The notes: generated from the sequence alone by a model not told the origin. DNA of 64,000 nt from Maricaulis sp034659015 (GCA_034659015.1 JAYEGL010000012.1:1-64000), one strand, 5' to 3'. Positions 27,668 through 35,479 are shown, numbered from the stretch's first letter. Program-made: numbers and translations.

Positions 27668-28147
27668 ATGACCGCCACCCTAGACACGATTGATGTGCGT
27701 ATTCTGGAAGCCCTGCAGGAAGATGCGGGACGCTCCGTCGCCGACATCGCCGAAATTGTCGGCCTGACGCCCTCGCCTTGCTGGCGCCGCATCCGGCGGC
27801 TGGAGACGGAAGGCATCATCAAGCGCCGCTCCGTCCAGCTCGACCGCCGCTCCATCGGCCTGATGTTCACCGCCTATCTGGAAGTGAAGATCCAACCGGC
27901 GCGCAAGGCCAATTACGAGAAGTTCGAGAACGCCATACAGACCTTCAAGGAAGTGACGGAAGCGGCAACGATGACCGGCCCTTACGACTATATGCTGAAG
28001 GTCGTGACGCCGGACATCGATAGCTATAACGACTTCATGTACGAGAAGATGATCCCGCTCGACGTGGTCGGCGATTTCCGTACCTCGGTACAAATCCGCA
28101 ACGTCAAGGAAGGCCGCGGCCTGCCGCTCAACCACATCGAGGACTGA
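27668..28147 (+). CDS. Lrp/AsnC family transcriptional regulator
   Basis: A 159-residue Lrp/AsnC protein. The N-terminal helix-turn-helix reads DTIDVRILEALQEDAGRSVA then DIAEIVGLTPSPCWRRIRRL, and the C-terminal RAM ligand domain contains VTEAATMTGPYDYMLKVV. Divergent position next to bkdA1 parallels BkdR, the Lrp-like activator of branched-chain oxoacid dehydrogenase genes in pseudomonads, so a branched-chain amino acid effector is likely. An ATG after TTTGAGGAAATA supports the start. Confidence 0.92.
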   Translation: MTATLDTIDVRILEALQEDAGRSVADIAEIVGLTPSPCWRRIRRLETEGIIKRRSVQLDRRSIGLMFTAYLEVKIQPARKANYEKFENAIQTFKEVTEAATMTGPYDYMLKVVTPDIDSYNDFMYEKMIPLDVVGDFRTSVQIRNVKEGRGLPLNHIED

Positions 28148-28172
28148 CGCGGCCTTCGCCAGCGCAGCAATG

Positions 28173-28327
28173 AAAAAGGGCGCGGCCGGCCGGCCGCGCC
28201 CTCTTCGTCTCGGAGGCCGCAGGGCCTACGACATGCGCTCCACGGCCACGGCGGTGGCTTCGCCGCCGCCGATGCACAGCGAGGCCACGCCCTTGGTCTT
28301 GCCCTGCTTTTCCAGTGCGGAGAGCAG
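28173..28327. repeat. Left 155-bp repeat: displaced thiolase 3' end plus terminator
   Basis: Matches 30533-30687 with six mismatches (28191, 28229, 28238, 28277, 28286, 28316). It contains the thiolase terminator hairpin (28178-28201), the stop codon and codons for residues 364-396. The five coding mismatches all fall in third positions and are synonymous; the sixth is in the hairpin loop. Identity stops at 28327/28328. It marks the left border of the inserted cassette. Confidence 0.92.
28226..28327 (-). pseudogene. Orphan 3' end of a thiolase gene
   Basis: Reads LSALEKQGKTKGVASLCIGG and on to AVAVERMS plus stop, identical in protein to the last 33 residues of the intact thiolase at 30586-31776. 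No thiolase sequence precedes it: at 28328 the frame enters unrelated AT-richer DNA. It cannot make an enzyme and is best read as the original gene end pushed aside by an insertion. Confidence 0.88.
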
Positions 28328-28534
28328 TAATTTTCTGGGGAGGCGTACCGCAGACGCACGTCCCCTCGCGTGAAGTTGCCACCTCGATCTAAAAAAGGCA
28401 CTGCAGCACTCGCTAAACCTGCTGCGGCACTTCGCATGCTCTAGTTGGACCCGACATCTTACCGCAACCCCTTTACACTCCACTTTGAATCCCGTCATTT
28501 GTGAGCTTGCTTTCATTCGGGAAAAAACAGTTCA

Positions 28535-29653
28535 TTGAAGAAGTTATCCGATTCCCAGAAACTAGCGGCGCTCAGACGTGCGTCTGATCGAAACGCTCGC
28601 CGGATGCGATACTTGGATTGGCGCCGAGAGTTGGAGCGCGCCAAACACGGGCTTCCCAGTCGCGTGGACCTCTCAAGATACGGTGAATTCCGCAAGATCG
28701 AGTTGGTTGTACCTGAGGTATTAAGTTTTCGATCAAATTACAAAGAGACGGCACAATTTCTCAGAGACCTTGGCTACTCATCAAAAAATGCCCGAAATCG
28801 CCTTGTAGTGGATTTCACCAAAATAAGAAGTGTAAGTCCTGGCGCGCTACTCGCGCTTGCGGCTCAACTCCAACGCTGGACAATACTAAGATCATTCAAA
28901 CCGCGCGCCCTTGATCTTGAGCAATGGGACCCCGAGATCACTCGGCTGTTAAGCGAAATGGGCTTCTTCAAATTGCTACGGGTTTCGAATGCGCCCGAAG
29001 CTCCAGAGTCAGGAGGAACCGATCGCCAGTTCCTCTCGTTCCGATCACGATGCGAAACAATGGGGATTGAAGCGCGAGGCCTTCGGGAAGAAATGGGGGA
29101 AATTGCCGACCGCTCCATTGATGGCCAACCCCTTTTTGTCGCGATAACCGAAGCCATGACGAACACCACACAACATGCTTATCCCAAGTCGAATTGGTAT
29201 CGGGATGAATTGAGGTATCGTTGGTGGATGACGGGCGCAATCGACAGGAGCAACGAGAGGCTGAGCATCATCTTCTATGATCTTGGAGTCGGAATTCCAG
29301 AAACGCTAACCAAAACACATCCAATTGAATTAATAAGAGATTTTTTCCAAAAACTGAATGTTGGCAACAACGACGCAGGTATGATCTTCGCCGCAATGAG
29401 GATGGGGCGCTCAGGCACCGAGCTACCGCATCGCGGAAAGGGACTCCCTCAGATTCGTCGACTTGTAGATATCCACACCCCTGGCACTTTGCGTATAATA
29501 AGTGGCAAGGGTGAGCTGCAGTATGAGAGGCAAGGCGGTGAAACTGATGATCAGGGAACCTATATACGTAAATCGAACGATGTCGCGCTAGAAGGCACAC
29601 TCGTGCAGTGGGACATTCAGTTGCCGGAAAGGCGGGAGGACCAATTCCTATGA
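28535..29653 (+). CDS. GHKL ATP-binding protein with STAS-like N-terminal region
   Basis: A 372-residue protein. The middle stretch RLVVDFTKIRSVSPGALLAL (89-108) resembles a STAS-type strand-helix. The C-terminal half is a GHKL ATPase: N box E206, N210 and HAY (214-216), G1 box DLGVGIP (249-255), and G2/lid GRSGTELPHRGKGL (291-304). There is no HisKA dimerisation and phospho-acceptor region, so it looks more like an anti-sigma/serine-kinase-type switch protein than a sensor kinase. TTG at 28535 is the likely start, with a weak upstream ribosome site; ATG at 28601 is an alternative. Its stop overlaps the next gene's ATG. Codon use marks it as acquired. Confidence 0.8.
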   Translation: MKKLSDSQKLAALRRASDRNARRMRYLDWRRELERAKHGLPSRVDLSRYGEFRKIELVVPEVLSFRSNYKETAQFLRDLGYSSKNARNRLVVDFTKIRSVSPGALLALAAQLQRWTILRSFKPRALDLEQWDPEITRLLSEMGFFKLLRVSNAPEAPESGGTDRQFLSFRSRCETMGIEARGLREEMGEIADRSIDGQPLFVAITEAMTNTTQHAYPKSNWYRDELRYRWWMTGAIDRSNERLSIIFYDLGVGIPETLTKTHPIELIRDFFQKLNVGNNDAGMIFAAMRMGRSGTELPHRGKGLPQIRRLVDIHTPGTLRIISGKGELQYERQGGETDDQGTYIRKSNDVALEGTLVQWDIQLPERREDQFL

Positions 29654-29973
29654 AAATAAGCATCTCTTCCGACTTCAGCCCGGTGCCTGCGGGAAGGGTG
29701 CGCAGTGACGGGCCTTATAGCGGCGAGCGGTTCAGAGAAGAGCACCTTGTACCCGCACTAAATTCAGAAGAGCTCGTCTGCGTAAACCTTGATGGGACGG
29801 AGGGATTGGGGTCTTCGTTTCTGGAGGAAGCCTTTGGGGGGTTGGTGCGGAGCAATAACCTTGATTATGCAACTCTGAAAGATAGATTGAAAATAGAAAC
29901 AAAGTCCCATTTGCTTGAATTTGAGGTTTGGAGTTACATTAAAGATGCAGACCGCGCCGTAGGCGCCGCTTAA
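29650..29973 (+). CDS. STAS-like protein, DUF4325 family
   Basis: A 107-residue protein of the DUF4325 STAS-like family. Diagnostic stretches are GRVRSDGPYSGERFREEHL near the N-terminus, VNLDGTEGLGSSFLEEAFGG (46-65), and LKDRLKIET. In the family this domain is often paired with a GHKL ATPase, like the anti-anti-sigma/anti-sigma pairs that switch partners on phosphorylation. No phospho-acceptor serine can be named with certainty; S55 and S56 in GSS are candidates. The ATG overlaps the ATPase stop (ATGA), so the two are made together. Confidence 0.82.
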   Translation: MKISISSDFSPVPAGRVRSDGPYSGERFREEHLVPALNSEELVCVNLDGTEGLGSSFLEEAFGGLVRSNNLDYATLKDRLKIETKSHLLEFEVWSYIKDADRAVGAA

Positions 29974-29974
29974 T

Positions 29975-30403
29975 ATGAGCTGGGCTGGACTATTTTTTGA
30001 TATTACTTCGCCATTTATTTTATCTGCCATAGCTTATTTTTTAATAGATCGGCGGAAAGTTGCCGCAGACTCTCTTCGAAGCGAGTGTGATAGACAGCTC
30101 GATTTGCTGGAGCACGAATGCTCTCAATACTGGCTAAGCAACCTTTCAGAGAGCGACAGAATTAGGAGCGCTGCAAAAATTCGTGCATCTGTACAAAATT
30201 TGGAAAATACAATTATTGACTTGGAATCGCATACTTTTTTTGGCGTTGATCTCTATGAAACACGCTGGCTTGGTTTCAAGAAGATTTTGACCTCCGTGCC
30301 TTTTGATACAAACCAAGCTAATGTCGATGCGGATAGATTCAGCGAAATACTGAGTGAGCTTGGCAACATGCGTCGCATGATCATACGTCGCCGTATTCAA
30401 TAA
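29975..30403 (+). CDS. Single-pass membrane protein of unknown function
   Basis: A 142-residue protein with one N-terminal membrane helix (about 5-25, AGLFFDITSPFILSAIAYFL) followed by a basic stop-transfer DRRK and a mostly helical cytoplasmic part. There is a cluster of Arg at the C-terminus (MRRMIIRRRIQ). The gene starts one base after the DUF4325 stop, so it belongs to the same operon. I recognise no domain. The order switch ATPase, STAS-like protein, membrane protein makes a membrane effector or anchor plausible, but nothing here proves it. Confidence 0.65.
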   Translation: MSWAGLFFDITSPFILSAIAYFLIDRRKVAADSLRSECDRQLDLLEHECSQYWLSNLSESDRIRSAAKIRASVQNLENTIIDLESHTFFGVDLYETRWLGFKKILTSVPFDTNQANVDADRFSEILSELGNMRRMIIRRRIQ

Positions 30404-30531
30404 GCGCTGCAAGAGCAGGGATTGGCGAGTAGCGGAAAATCAGCACATGCACCCTTCTGAAAAATAAGGATAAAAGTAGAGACGCGCACCGTTTCACCGC
30501 CAAGCGTAGCATCGCCCCCCAGGTCCACCAC

Positions 30532-30561
30532 AAAAAAGGGCGCGGCCGGCTGGCCGCGCCC
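30532..30561 (-). terminator. Rho-independent terminator of the thiolase gene
   Basis: A 10-bp stem GGGCGCGGCC / GGCCGCGCCC with a GGCT loop, followed on the minus strand by TTTTTT. Located 25 bases after the thiolase stop. The displaced copy at 28173-28201 has the same hairpin with one loop change. Confidence 0.9.
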
Positions 30562-30687
30562 TCTTCGTCTCGGAGGCCGCAGGGCCTAGGACATGCGTTC
30601 CACGGCCACGGCGGTGGCTTCGCCGCCGCCGATGCAGAGCGAGGCGACGCCCTTGGTCTTGCCCTGCTTTTCCAGCGCGGAGAGCAG
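30533..30687. repeat. Right 155-bp repeat: thiolase 3' end in the intact gene
   Basis: Second copy of the repeat at 28173-28327. Here it is continuous with the complete thiolase gene and supplies codons 364-396, the TAG stop and the terminator hairpin. Confidence 0.92.
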
Positions 30688-31776
30688 CGTCACCATGATG
30701 CGGGCGCCGGAGGCGCCGATCGGGTGGCCCAGGGCGCAGGCGCCGCCATTGACGTTGATGATGTCGTGGGAAATGCCCAGCTCCTTCATCGCGATCATCG
30801 GCACCACGGCGAAGGCCTCGTTGATTTCCCACAGATCGACATCCTCGATCTGCCAGCCGGCGCGCTCGACGACCTTGCGCATGGCGGGAACCGGCGCGGT
30901 GGTGAAATAGGCCGGCTCGTGGGCGTGGGCCGCCGTGGCCAGAATCCTGGCGATCGGCTTGAGACCACGGCGTTCCGCTTCCGACAGACGCATCATCACC
31001 AGCGCCGCGGCACCGTCGGAGATGGCCGAGGCGTTGGCGGCCGTCACCGTGCCGTCCTTGGAGAAGGCCGGACGCAGGGAGGGGATCTTGTCGGGCATCG
31101 CCTTGCGCGGCAGCTCGTCGGTATCCACCGTCACGTCGCCCTTGCGGGTCTTGATCGTGACCGGGGTGATTTCGCGCTTGAAATCGCCCTCGTTCGACGC
31201 CCGCTGGGCGCGGGCCAGGGTTTCCAGCGCATAGGCGTCCTGCTGCTCGCGGGTGAACTGGTGTTCTTCCGCGATCATGTCGGCATAGACGCCCATCGGC
31301 TTTTTCTCGTAGGCGTCTTCCAGACCGTCCTGGGCCATGTGGTCCTTGATCGTGTCATGGCCGTATTTGAAGCCGGTGCGGTGGTTGGGCAGCATGTGCG
31401 GGGCGTTGGTCATGCTCTCCATGCCGCCGGCGATGATGATCTCGGCATCGCCCGAGGCAATGGCGGAGCGGCCCATGATGGCCGCCTGCATGCCCGAACC
31501 GCACATCTTGTTCAGCGTGGTCGCCTCGACCGATTTGGGCAGGCCGGCCTTGATCGCGGCCTGACGGCCCGGCGCCTGGCCCTGGCCGGCCATCAGCACA
31601 TTGCCCATCAGGATCTGGTCGACATCGTCGCCGGCCAGCCCGGCCTCTTCCATCGCCGCCTTGACGGCGATCGCGCCGAGCTCGTTGGCCGAAAGCGGCG
31701 CCAGCTCACCCAGCAGGCCGCCCATCGGGGTGCGGGCCATGCCGACGATGACAATGGGATCGTCGCTAGCACTCAT
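30586..31776 (-). CDS. Acetyl-CoA C-acyltransferase (thiolase)
   Basis: A 396-residue thiolase of the acetoacetyl-CoA / biosynthetic type. The nucleophile C92 lies in NKMCGSGMQ, H351 in GGACALGHPIGASGAR, and the second catalytic cysteine C381 in SLCIGGGEA. It condenses two acyl-CoAs or cleaves 3-ketoacyl-CoA; it may finish branched-chain amino acid breakdown begun by the nearby bkd enzymes, or feed polyhydroxybutyrate synthesis. The last 33 codons are duplicated 2.36 kb away by the cassette insertion, yet the protein is full length. Confidence 0.93.
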   Translation of the reverse strand: MSASDDPIVIVGMARTPMGGLLGELAPLSANELGAIAVKAAMEEAGLAGDDVDQILMGNVLMAGQGQAPGRQAAIKAGLPKSVEATTLNKMCGSGMQAAIMGRSAIASGDAEIIIAGGMESMTNAPHMLPNHRTGFKYGHDTIKDHMAQDGLEDAYEKKPMGVYADMIAEEHQFTREQQDAYALETLARAQRASNEGDFKREITPVTIKTRKGDVTVDTDELPRKAMPDKIPSLRPAFSKDGTVTAANASAISDGAAALVMMRLSEAERRGLKPIARILATAAHAHEPAYFTTAPVPAMRKVVERAGWQIEDVDLWEINEAFAVVPMIAMKELGISHDIINVNGGACALGHPIGASGARIMVTLLSALEKQGKTKGVASLCIGGGEATAVAVERMS

Positions 31777-31821
31777 GATGATGTCTCCTCAGGGGTTGTT
31801 TCTGTCTCTAATCTGGCGCGC

Positions 31822-32325
31822 ATGATCGAAAGATGCGGCACAGCGTCAAGCATTTTCGCAGATGCAACATCCGCGGTCCGGACTTTGCCGGGACCGGCCG
31901 ATTGGGGACAATCCCTTCTGCTGTTTGCCGTTTTCGCGCTCATCGCCGTCCATTTGGGGCAACATGAACCACTGTTCAAGTTTTCCGTGACCGATGCATG
32001 GATGCCATTCATCGCCATCGCCGTGATCGCAATCCTGGTCCCCGCCCTCGCCGAAGAGATGGTTTTCCGCGTGGTGCTGGCCGGGCGGACCGGCTGGCTC
32101 CGAGCCGGGCTCGCCCTCGCCGCCTTCGTGCTCTGGCACCCGGTCCAGGTCTGGCTCGGCCTGCCGATGGCCCAGCCGGTGTTTCTCGAGCCGGCCTTCC
32201 TGGTGATCGTGGCAGCGCTGGGCGTGGTGTGTACGGTGGCCTATCGGACCAGCGGCGCGGTCTGGCCACCCGTCGCTATTCATTGGGGCACCGTGGTTTT
32301 GTGGAAAGCCGTGGCGGCCGGGTGA
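31822..32325 (+). CDS. CPBP family intramembrane metalloprotease
   Basis: A 167-residue membrane protein with about four hydrophobic segments. The CPBP motifs are present: EEMVFRVVLAG (the EExxxR signature), FVLWHPVQVWLG and AIHWGTVVLW, which together supply the glutamates and histidines of the active site. The family includes Rce1-like proteases and bacteriocin-immunity proteins; the substrate here is unknown. It is divergent from the thiolase gene with 45 bases between starts. The ribosome site is weak, so the exact start is less certain. Confidence 0.82.
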   Translation: MIERCGTASSIFADATSAVRTLPGPADWGQSLLLFAVFALIAVHLGQHEPLFKFSVTDAWMPFIAIAVIAILVPALAEEMVFRVVLAGRTGWLRAGLALAAFVLWHPVQVWLGLPMAQPVFLEPAFLVIVAALGVVCTVAYRTSGAVWPPVAIHWGTVVLWKAVAAG

Positions 32326-32397
32326 GACGCAGCCGTTCATTGTTCTCTTGCCGAGAGTTCACTCGCCGGCGGAACATCTGCCGACCGGAAGTCGATT

Positions 32398-32712
32398 TCA
32401 GGCATCATCGTCCGCATCCACCGCGCGATCCAGATCGCGGTGCCCTTCCAGAACATTGATGACTTCCAGCACATCGTCCCTGTACCGGTAGAAGATCACG
32501 TAATTGCCGAACGGGACGCTGCGCAATTCGCTACCGAGTTCCGGTCGCAGCTGTCCCAGCCGGAAGGGCTGAGCCGCCAGCTCCCGGCATCGCTGCGTCA
32601 GGTTTCGCACATGCCGCCGGCCGGTAGCCTGGTCGCCACTGCGACGGGTGATGTAGTTCTGGATAGCTTCGAGATCGTCAATCGCGCCGGAAAGCAGCTC
32701 CAGGCGAAACAC
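32398..32712 (-). CDS. parE: RelE/ParE family toxin
   Basis: A 104-residue ParE-like toxin. Typical features are LSGAIDDLEAIQNYITRRSG at the N-terminus and RSVPFGNYVIFYRYRDDVLE with VINVLEGHRD in the C-terminal half. ParE toxins poison DNA gyrase; RelE relatives cut mRNA, and the sequence favours ParE. It starts with GTG one base after the antitoxin stop, with the ribosome site formed by the stop region itself. Confidence 0.88.
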   Translation of the reverse strand: MFRLELLSGAIDDLEAIQNYITRRSGDQATGRRHVRNLTQRCRELAAQPFRLGQLRPELGSELRSVPFGNYVIFYRYRDDVLEVINVLEGHRDLDRAVDADDDA

Positions 32713-32713
32713 C

Positions 32714-32959
32714 TCAGAAGCCTTCGGCCTTCAGGCGTTCCGCTACGGCGTCGAGATGCGCCTCGACCTCCTCGATCGTGCGACTGCCGCCTCGCTCGAT
32801 CGATGCGTTGAGCTTGTCCCGCAGCCAGGCCAGCCGCGCCTCGCGCGCCTCGACCAGCCGCAGACCGTCCTCGATCACCTCGGCTTCGGTCTTGTAACGG
32901 CCCTGTTCGACCTGCTCTTTGACGAAAATCTGCCAGCGCTTGTCGAGCGAAATGGACAT
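32714..32959 (-). CDS. parD: ParD-like antitoxin
   Basis: An 81-residue antitoxin with an N-terminal ribbon-helix-helix segment (MSISLDKRWQIFVKEQVEQG, then RYKTEAEVIEDGLRLVEARE) and a helical C-terminal tail that would wrap the toxin. It precedes the toxin gene, the usual order, and probably represses the shared promoter. The operator region upstream borders a large palindromic repeat. Confidence 0.87.
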   Translation of the reverse strand: MSISLDKRWQIFVKEQVEQGRYKTEAEVIEDGLRLVEAREARLAWLRDKLNASIERGGSRTIEEVEAHLDAVAERLKAEGF

Positions 32960-33059
32960 GGAACGCCTCCTTCAGGTTGTAACTCTAGCACGCTTTGGCG
33001 CGGAATGCCCCCCTTTTGTTCCGCTTTGACGGAGAGTATTTCGGCCAGCCATACATGCG

Positions 33060-33219
33060 CCGTCATCCCACGGTCCCTGCGCGGCAGGGATCCGGGGGAC
33101 CTCAGCTAACCTGTCGGCAAATCTTGCGCGCCGCTGCCACAGCCGGTTGTCCACCTGGATAGCTGAGGTCCCCCGGACCACCCGCCTCCGCTTCGCGCAG
33201 GCTGGCCGGGGGATGACGG
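33060..33219. repeat. 160-bp palindromic repeat element
   Basis: Outer arms CCGTCATCCC (33060-33069) and GGGATGACGG (33210-33219) are exact reverse complements. Inside, CCGGGGGACCTCAGCTA (33092-33108) and TAGCTGAGGTCCCCCGG (33160-33176) form a perfect 17-bp inverted repeat. Additional GC-rich mini-hairpins lie between. No coding frame is plausible. It fills the 320-base spacer between parD and mnmA and resembles the repeat at 20468-20715 in its CCCGG-rich ends. Confidence 0.8.
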
Positions 33220-33279
33220 TGTATGGAGGCAAGAAAGGAATCCCCCAGGAACGCGCGCCACGGACACACGTCCCTGCCC

Positions 33280-34494
33280 TCACCCGATCAGCCGCACTCC
33301 GCCGGACCCGCCCTTCCCGCTGGTGCTGGCGATCCACCCTCCGCCCAACACACGGTCCTCGTCGTCCGGGGAATAGAAAACACAGGCCTGGCCCGGGGCC
33401 ACGCCTTCCTCGCCATCCGCCAGCACGACGCCGACCGTGTCGCCGTCCACCGACAGGGCCGCCGGCACCGGCGGCCGCGTCGAGCGGACCTTCACGCGCA
33501 CGGGTGCCCCGTCGGCGATGGCACCATCGCCGAGCCAGTTGACCTCTTTCAGCGTGATCGTCTCGATTTCCAGCGCCTCGCGCGGCCCGACGATCACCTG
33601 CGCCTTTTCGGCGTCCAGGCGCACGACGTAAAGCGGCTCGCCCAGGGCGATGTTCAGCCCGCGGCGCTGGCCGACCGTATAGCGGATCACCCCGTCATGC
33701 GTGCCCAGCACGCGGCCGTCGACATGCACGATCTCGCCCGGACGCGAGGCGCCGGGGCGCACCTTCTCGACAATGTCGACATAGCGGCCCTGGGGCACGA
33801 AGCAGATGTCCTGGCTGTCCGGCTTGTCGGCGACGATGAGGCCGAAGGCCTCGGCCAGCTGGCGCGTCTGGTCCTTGTTCAGATGGCCCAGGGGGAAGCG
33901 CAGGAAGTCCAGCTGCTCGTGCGTGGTGGCAAACAGGAAATAGGACTGGTCCTTGCCGGCATCGGCGGCGCGCCGCAGCTCGGGCCCGTCCGGCCCGTCG
34001 ACACGCTGGATGTAGTGCCCTGTCGCCATGCAACGCGCGCCGAGCTGTTTCGCGGTCTCCAGCAGGTCGGCGAACTTGACCGTCTGGTTGCAGCGCACGC
34101 AGGGAATGGGCGTATAGCCGGCCAGATAGGTGTCGGCGAACTCCTCGATCACCGCCTCGCGGAACCGGCTTTCATAGTCGAGCACATAGTGGGGAAAGCC
34201 GCAGGCCTCGGCGACGCGCTTGGCGTCGTAGATATCCTGGCCGGCACAGCAGGCGCCCTTCTTCTGGATCGCCGCGCCATGATCGTAGAGCTGCAGCGTC
34301 ACGCCGACGACGTCATAGCCGGCGCGGTGCAGCACGGCCGCCGTGACGGAACTGTCGACGCCGCCGGACATGGCCACCACGACGCGGTGGTCGGCGGGAT
34401 CGCCGCCCAGCCCCAGCGGATCGCCGGACAGGTGGAATTCGGAAAGCAGTGCGTCGGCGCGCGCCAGGGCATCGCCGGTAACCAGCGTGGTCAT
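33280..34494 (-). CDS. mnmA: tRNA-specific 2-thiouridylase
   Basis: Thiolates U34 of Lys, Glu and Gln tRNAs. The 404-residue protein has the PP-loop VAMSGGVDSSVTAAVL near 40-55, the Cys of TPIPCVRCNQTVKF, and the catalytic Cys in DSQDICFVPQG, followed by the GxxVGQRRGLNIA motif. An N-terminal extension of about 35 residues before the PP-loop is common in alphaproteobacteria. Single gene, followed downstream by the palindromic repeat. Confidence 0.96.
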   Translation of the reverse strand: MTTLVTGDALARADALLSEFHLSGDPLGLGGDPADHRVVVAMSGGVDSSVTAAVLHRAGYDVVGVTLQLYDHGAAIQKKGACCAGQDIYDAKRVAEACGFPHYVLDYESRFREAVIEEFADTYLAGYTPIPCVRCNQTVKFADLLETAKQLGARCMATGHYIQRVDGPDGPELRRAADAGKDQSYFLFATTHEQLDFLRFPLGHLNKDQTRQLAEAFGLIVADKPDSQDICFVPQGRYVDIVEKVRPGASRPGEIVHVDGRVLGTHDGVIRYTVGQRRGLNIALGEPLYVVRLDAEKAQVIVGPREALEIETITLKEVNWLGDGAIADGAPVRVKVRSTRPPVPAALSVDGDTVGVVLADGEEGVAPGQACVFYSPDDEDRVLGGGWIASTSGKGGSGGVRLIG

Positions 34495-34551
34495 TCTTGC
34501 GCCTCCAACGGGGTCAAGGCCCGGAGCAAACGGTTATCGATGACGCGCTAT

Positions 34552-35466
34552 CTATCGCAGATAGTTGAGAAGCGAAACCTGGTTCAGCGAGGAGAAGGTC
34601 GCCGCCGACACGTCCACGGCCGTCTGGGCCTGCTGGAAGCGCGTCGCCGCCTCGGCCATGTCGGCATCCTCGATGTCGGAAATCATCATCGTGATGAAGT
34701 CCTGCCGCTCGACATGATTGGTCTTCAGGTTTTCCACATGGGCCTGTTTGGAGCCGTTCTCGCCGACCTTCATGTGGAGATTGTCCAGGGCCGCGATGAC
34801 ATTCTGGATCTCCGTCTGCAGGAAGGCCTCCTGGGCCGCTGTCGTCGGGCTGGTGAAGGGCCCGTTTGCGCCGGCATCGAACTCGGCGATGCGCTTGAAG
34901 GCCGCCATCACCTCGCCGCCGACATCGTCGGCGAGCTGGCCGACCTCGACATTATAGCCCTGGTCGAGCTGGACCTGGGGCTTGCGCTGATTGTTCTGGA
35001 AGGCCTCGTTGGCGTTGCCCATCGGGATCAGCTCGGAAATGTCGGAAATGCCGACCGCCGGTACATCGGCGCGCGTGCCGCTGAAGACATAATTGCCCGC
35101 ATGCTTGGTGTTGAGCGCGTTGACCACCTCGTAGAAGGCCTCACGCGTCTGCTGCATGATGTAGTCGCCTTCCTTGGTCGTGATCGCCAGGCGCAGGCTG
35201 TCGGTCGCGTCGGCAATCTGTTCCAGCGCAGTGTCCTGGGCGGCCAGGCGCGCTTCGGTCCGCGTGGCGGCCTCCTCGTAGCTCTTCGCCCGGGTCTCCG
35301 CGGCGCGGGCCGAGGACAGCATTTCGGCCTGATAACCGACATCCTTGAGGTCGTTCACCATCTTGCCGGTGGTGAGCTGTTTCTGGGCCTCGAACAGCTG
35401 TTTCTGGGCCTTCATCAGGTCCATCAGCGCCGACTGGTTGGCAGCATAGGTGGAAATCCGCGTCAT
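34552..35466 (-). CDS. flgL: Flagellar hook-filament junction protein FlgL
   Basis: A 304-residue flagellin-like protein joining hook and filament. The coiled-coil N-terminus (RISTYAANQSALMDLMKAQK, then QLTTGKMVNDLKD) and C-terminus (AATRFQQAQTAVDVSAATFS, then SLNQVSLLNYLR) are typical of flagellin-family termini. It lies 13 bases after flgK in a two-gene operon, the standard arrangement for the two junction proteins. Confidence 0.9.
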   Translation of the reverse strand: MTRISTYAANQSALMDLMKAQKQLFEAQKQLTTGKMVNDLKDVGYQAEMLSSARAAETRAKSYEEAATRTEARLAAQDTALEQIADATDSLRLAITTKEGDYIMQQTREAFYEVVNALNTKHAGNYVFSGTRADVPAVGISDISELIPMGNANEAFQNNQRKPQVQLDQGYNVEVGQLADDVGGEVMAAFKRIAEFDAGANGPFTSPTTAAQEAFLQTEIQNVIAALDNLHMKVGENGSKQAHVENLKTNHVERQDFITMMISDIEDADMAEAATRFQQAQTAVDVSAATFSSLNQVSLLNYLR

Positions 35467-35479
35467 CGGCCTAAACCTC

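Larger units (their letters stand above)
28328..30532. mobile_element. Three-gene AT-rich cassette inserted at a thiolase gene end
   Basis: About 2.2 kb between two near-identical copies of the thiolase 3' end. Its base composition and A/T-ending codons differ sharply from the GC-rich surroundings. It carries three same-strand genes in one tight operon and no recognisable integrase, transposase or terminal inverted repeat. The first 207 bases are non-coding and should hold the promoter; the last 129 are non-coding. The gene-end duplication is the pattern left by site-specific integration at a gene 3' end, but the enzyme responsible is not here. Confidence 0.7.

Noticed and set aside
28226..28516. 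96-codon frame reading from the cassette into the orphan thiolase end
   Set aside because: The N-terminal part is meaningless sequence from the cassette flank; only the last 33 codons are thiolase, so it is a fused remnant and not a gene.
28535..29653. Ordinary two-component sensor kinase
   Set aside because: No membrane segments, no HisKA phospho-acceptor motif and no receiver gene beside it; the STAS-like neighbour points to a partner-switch type.
32398..32959. ParDE as part of the inserted cassette
   Set aside because: It lies outside the duplicated thiolase ends and has the GC-rich composition of the chromosome.
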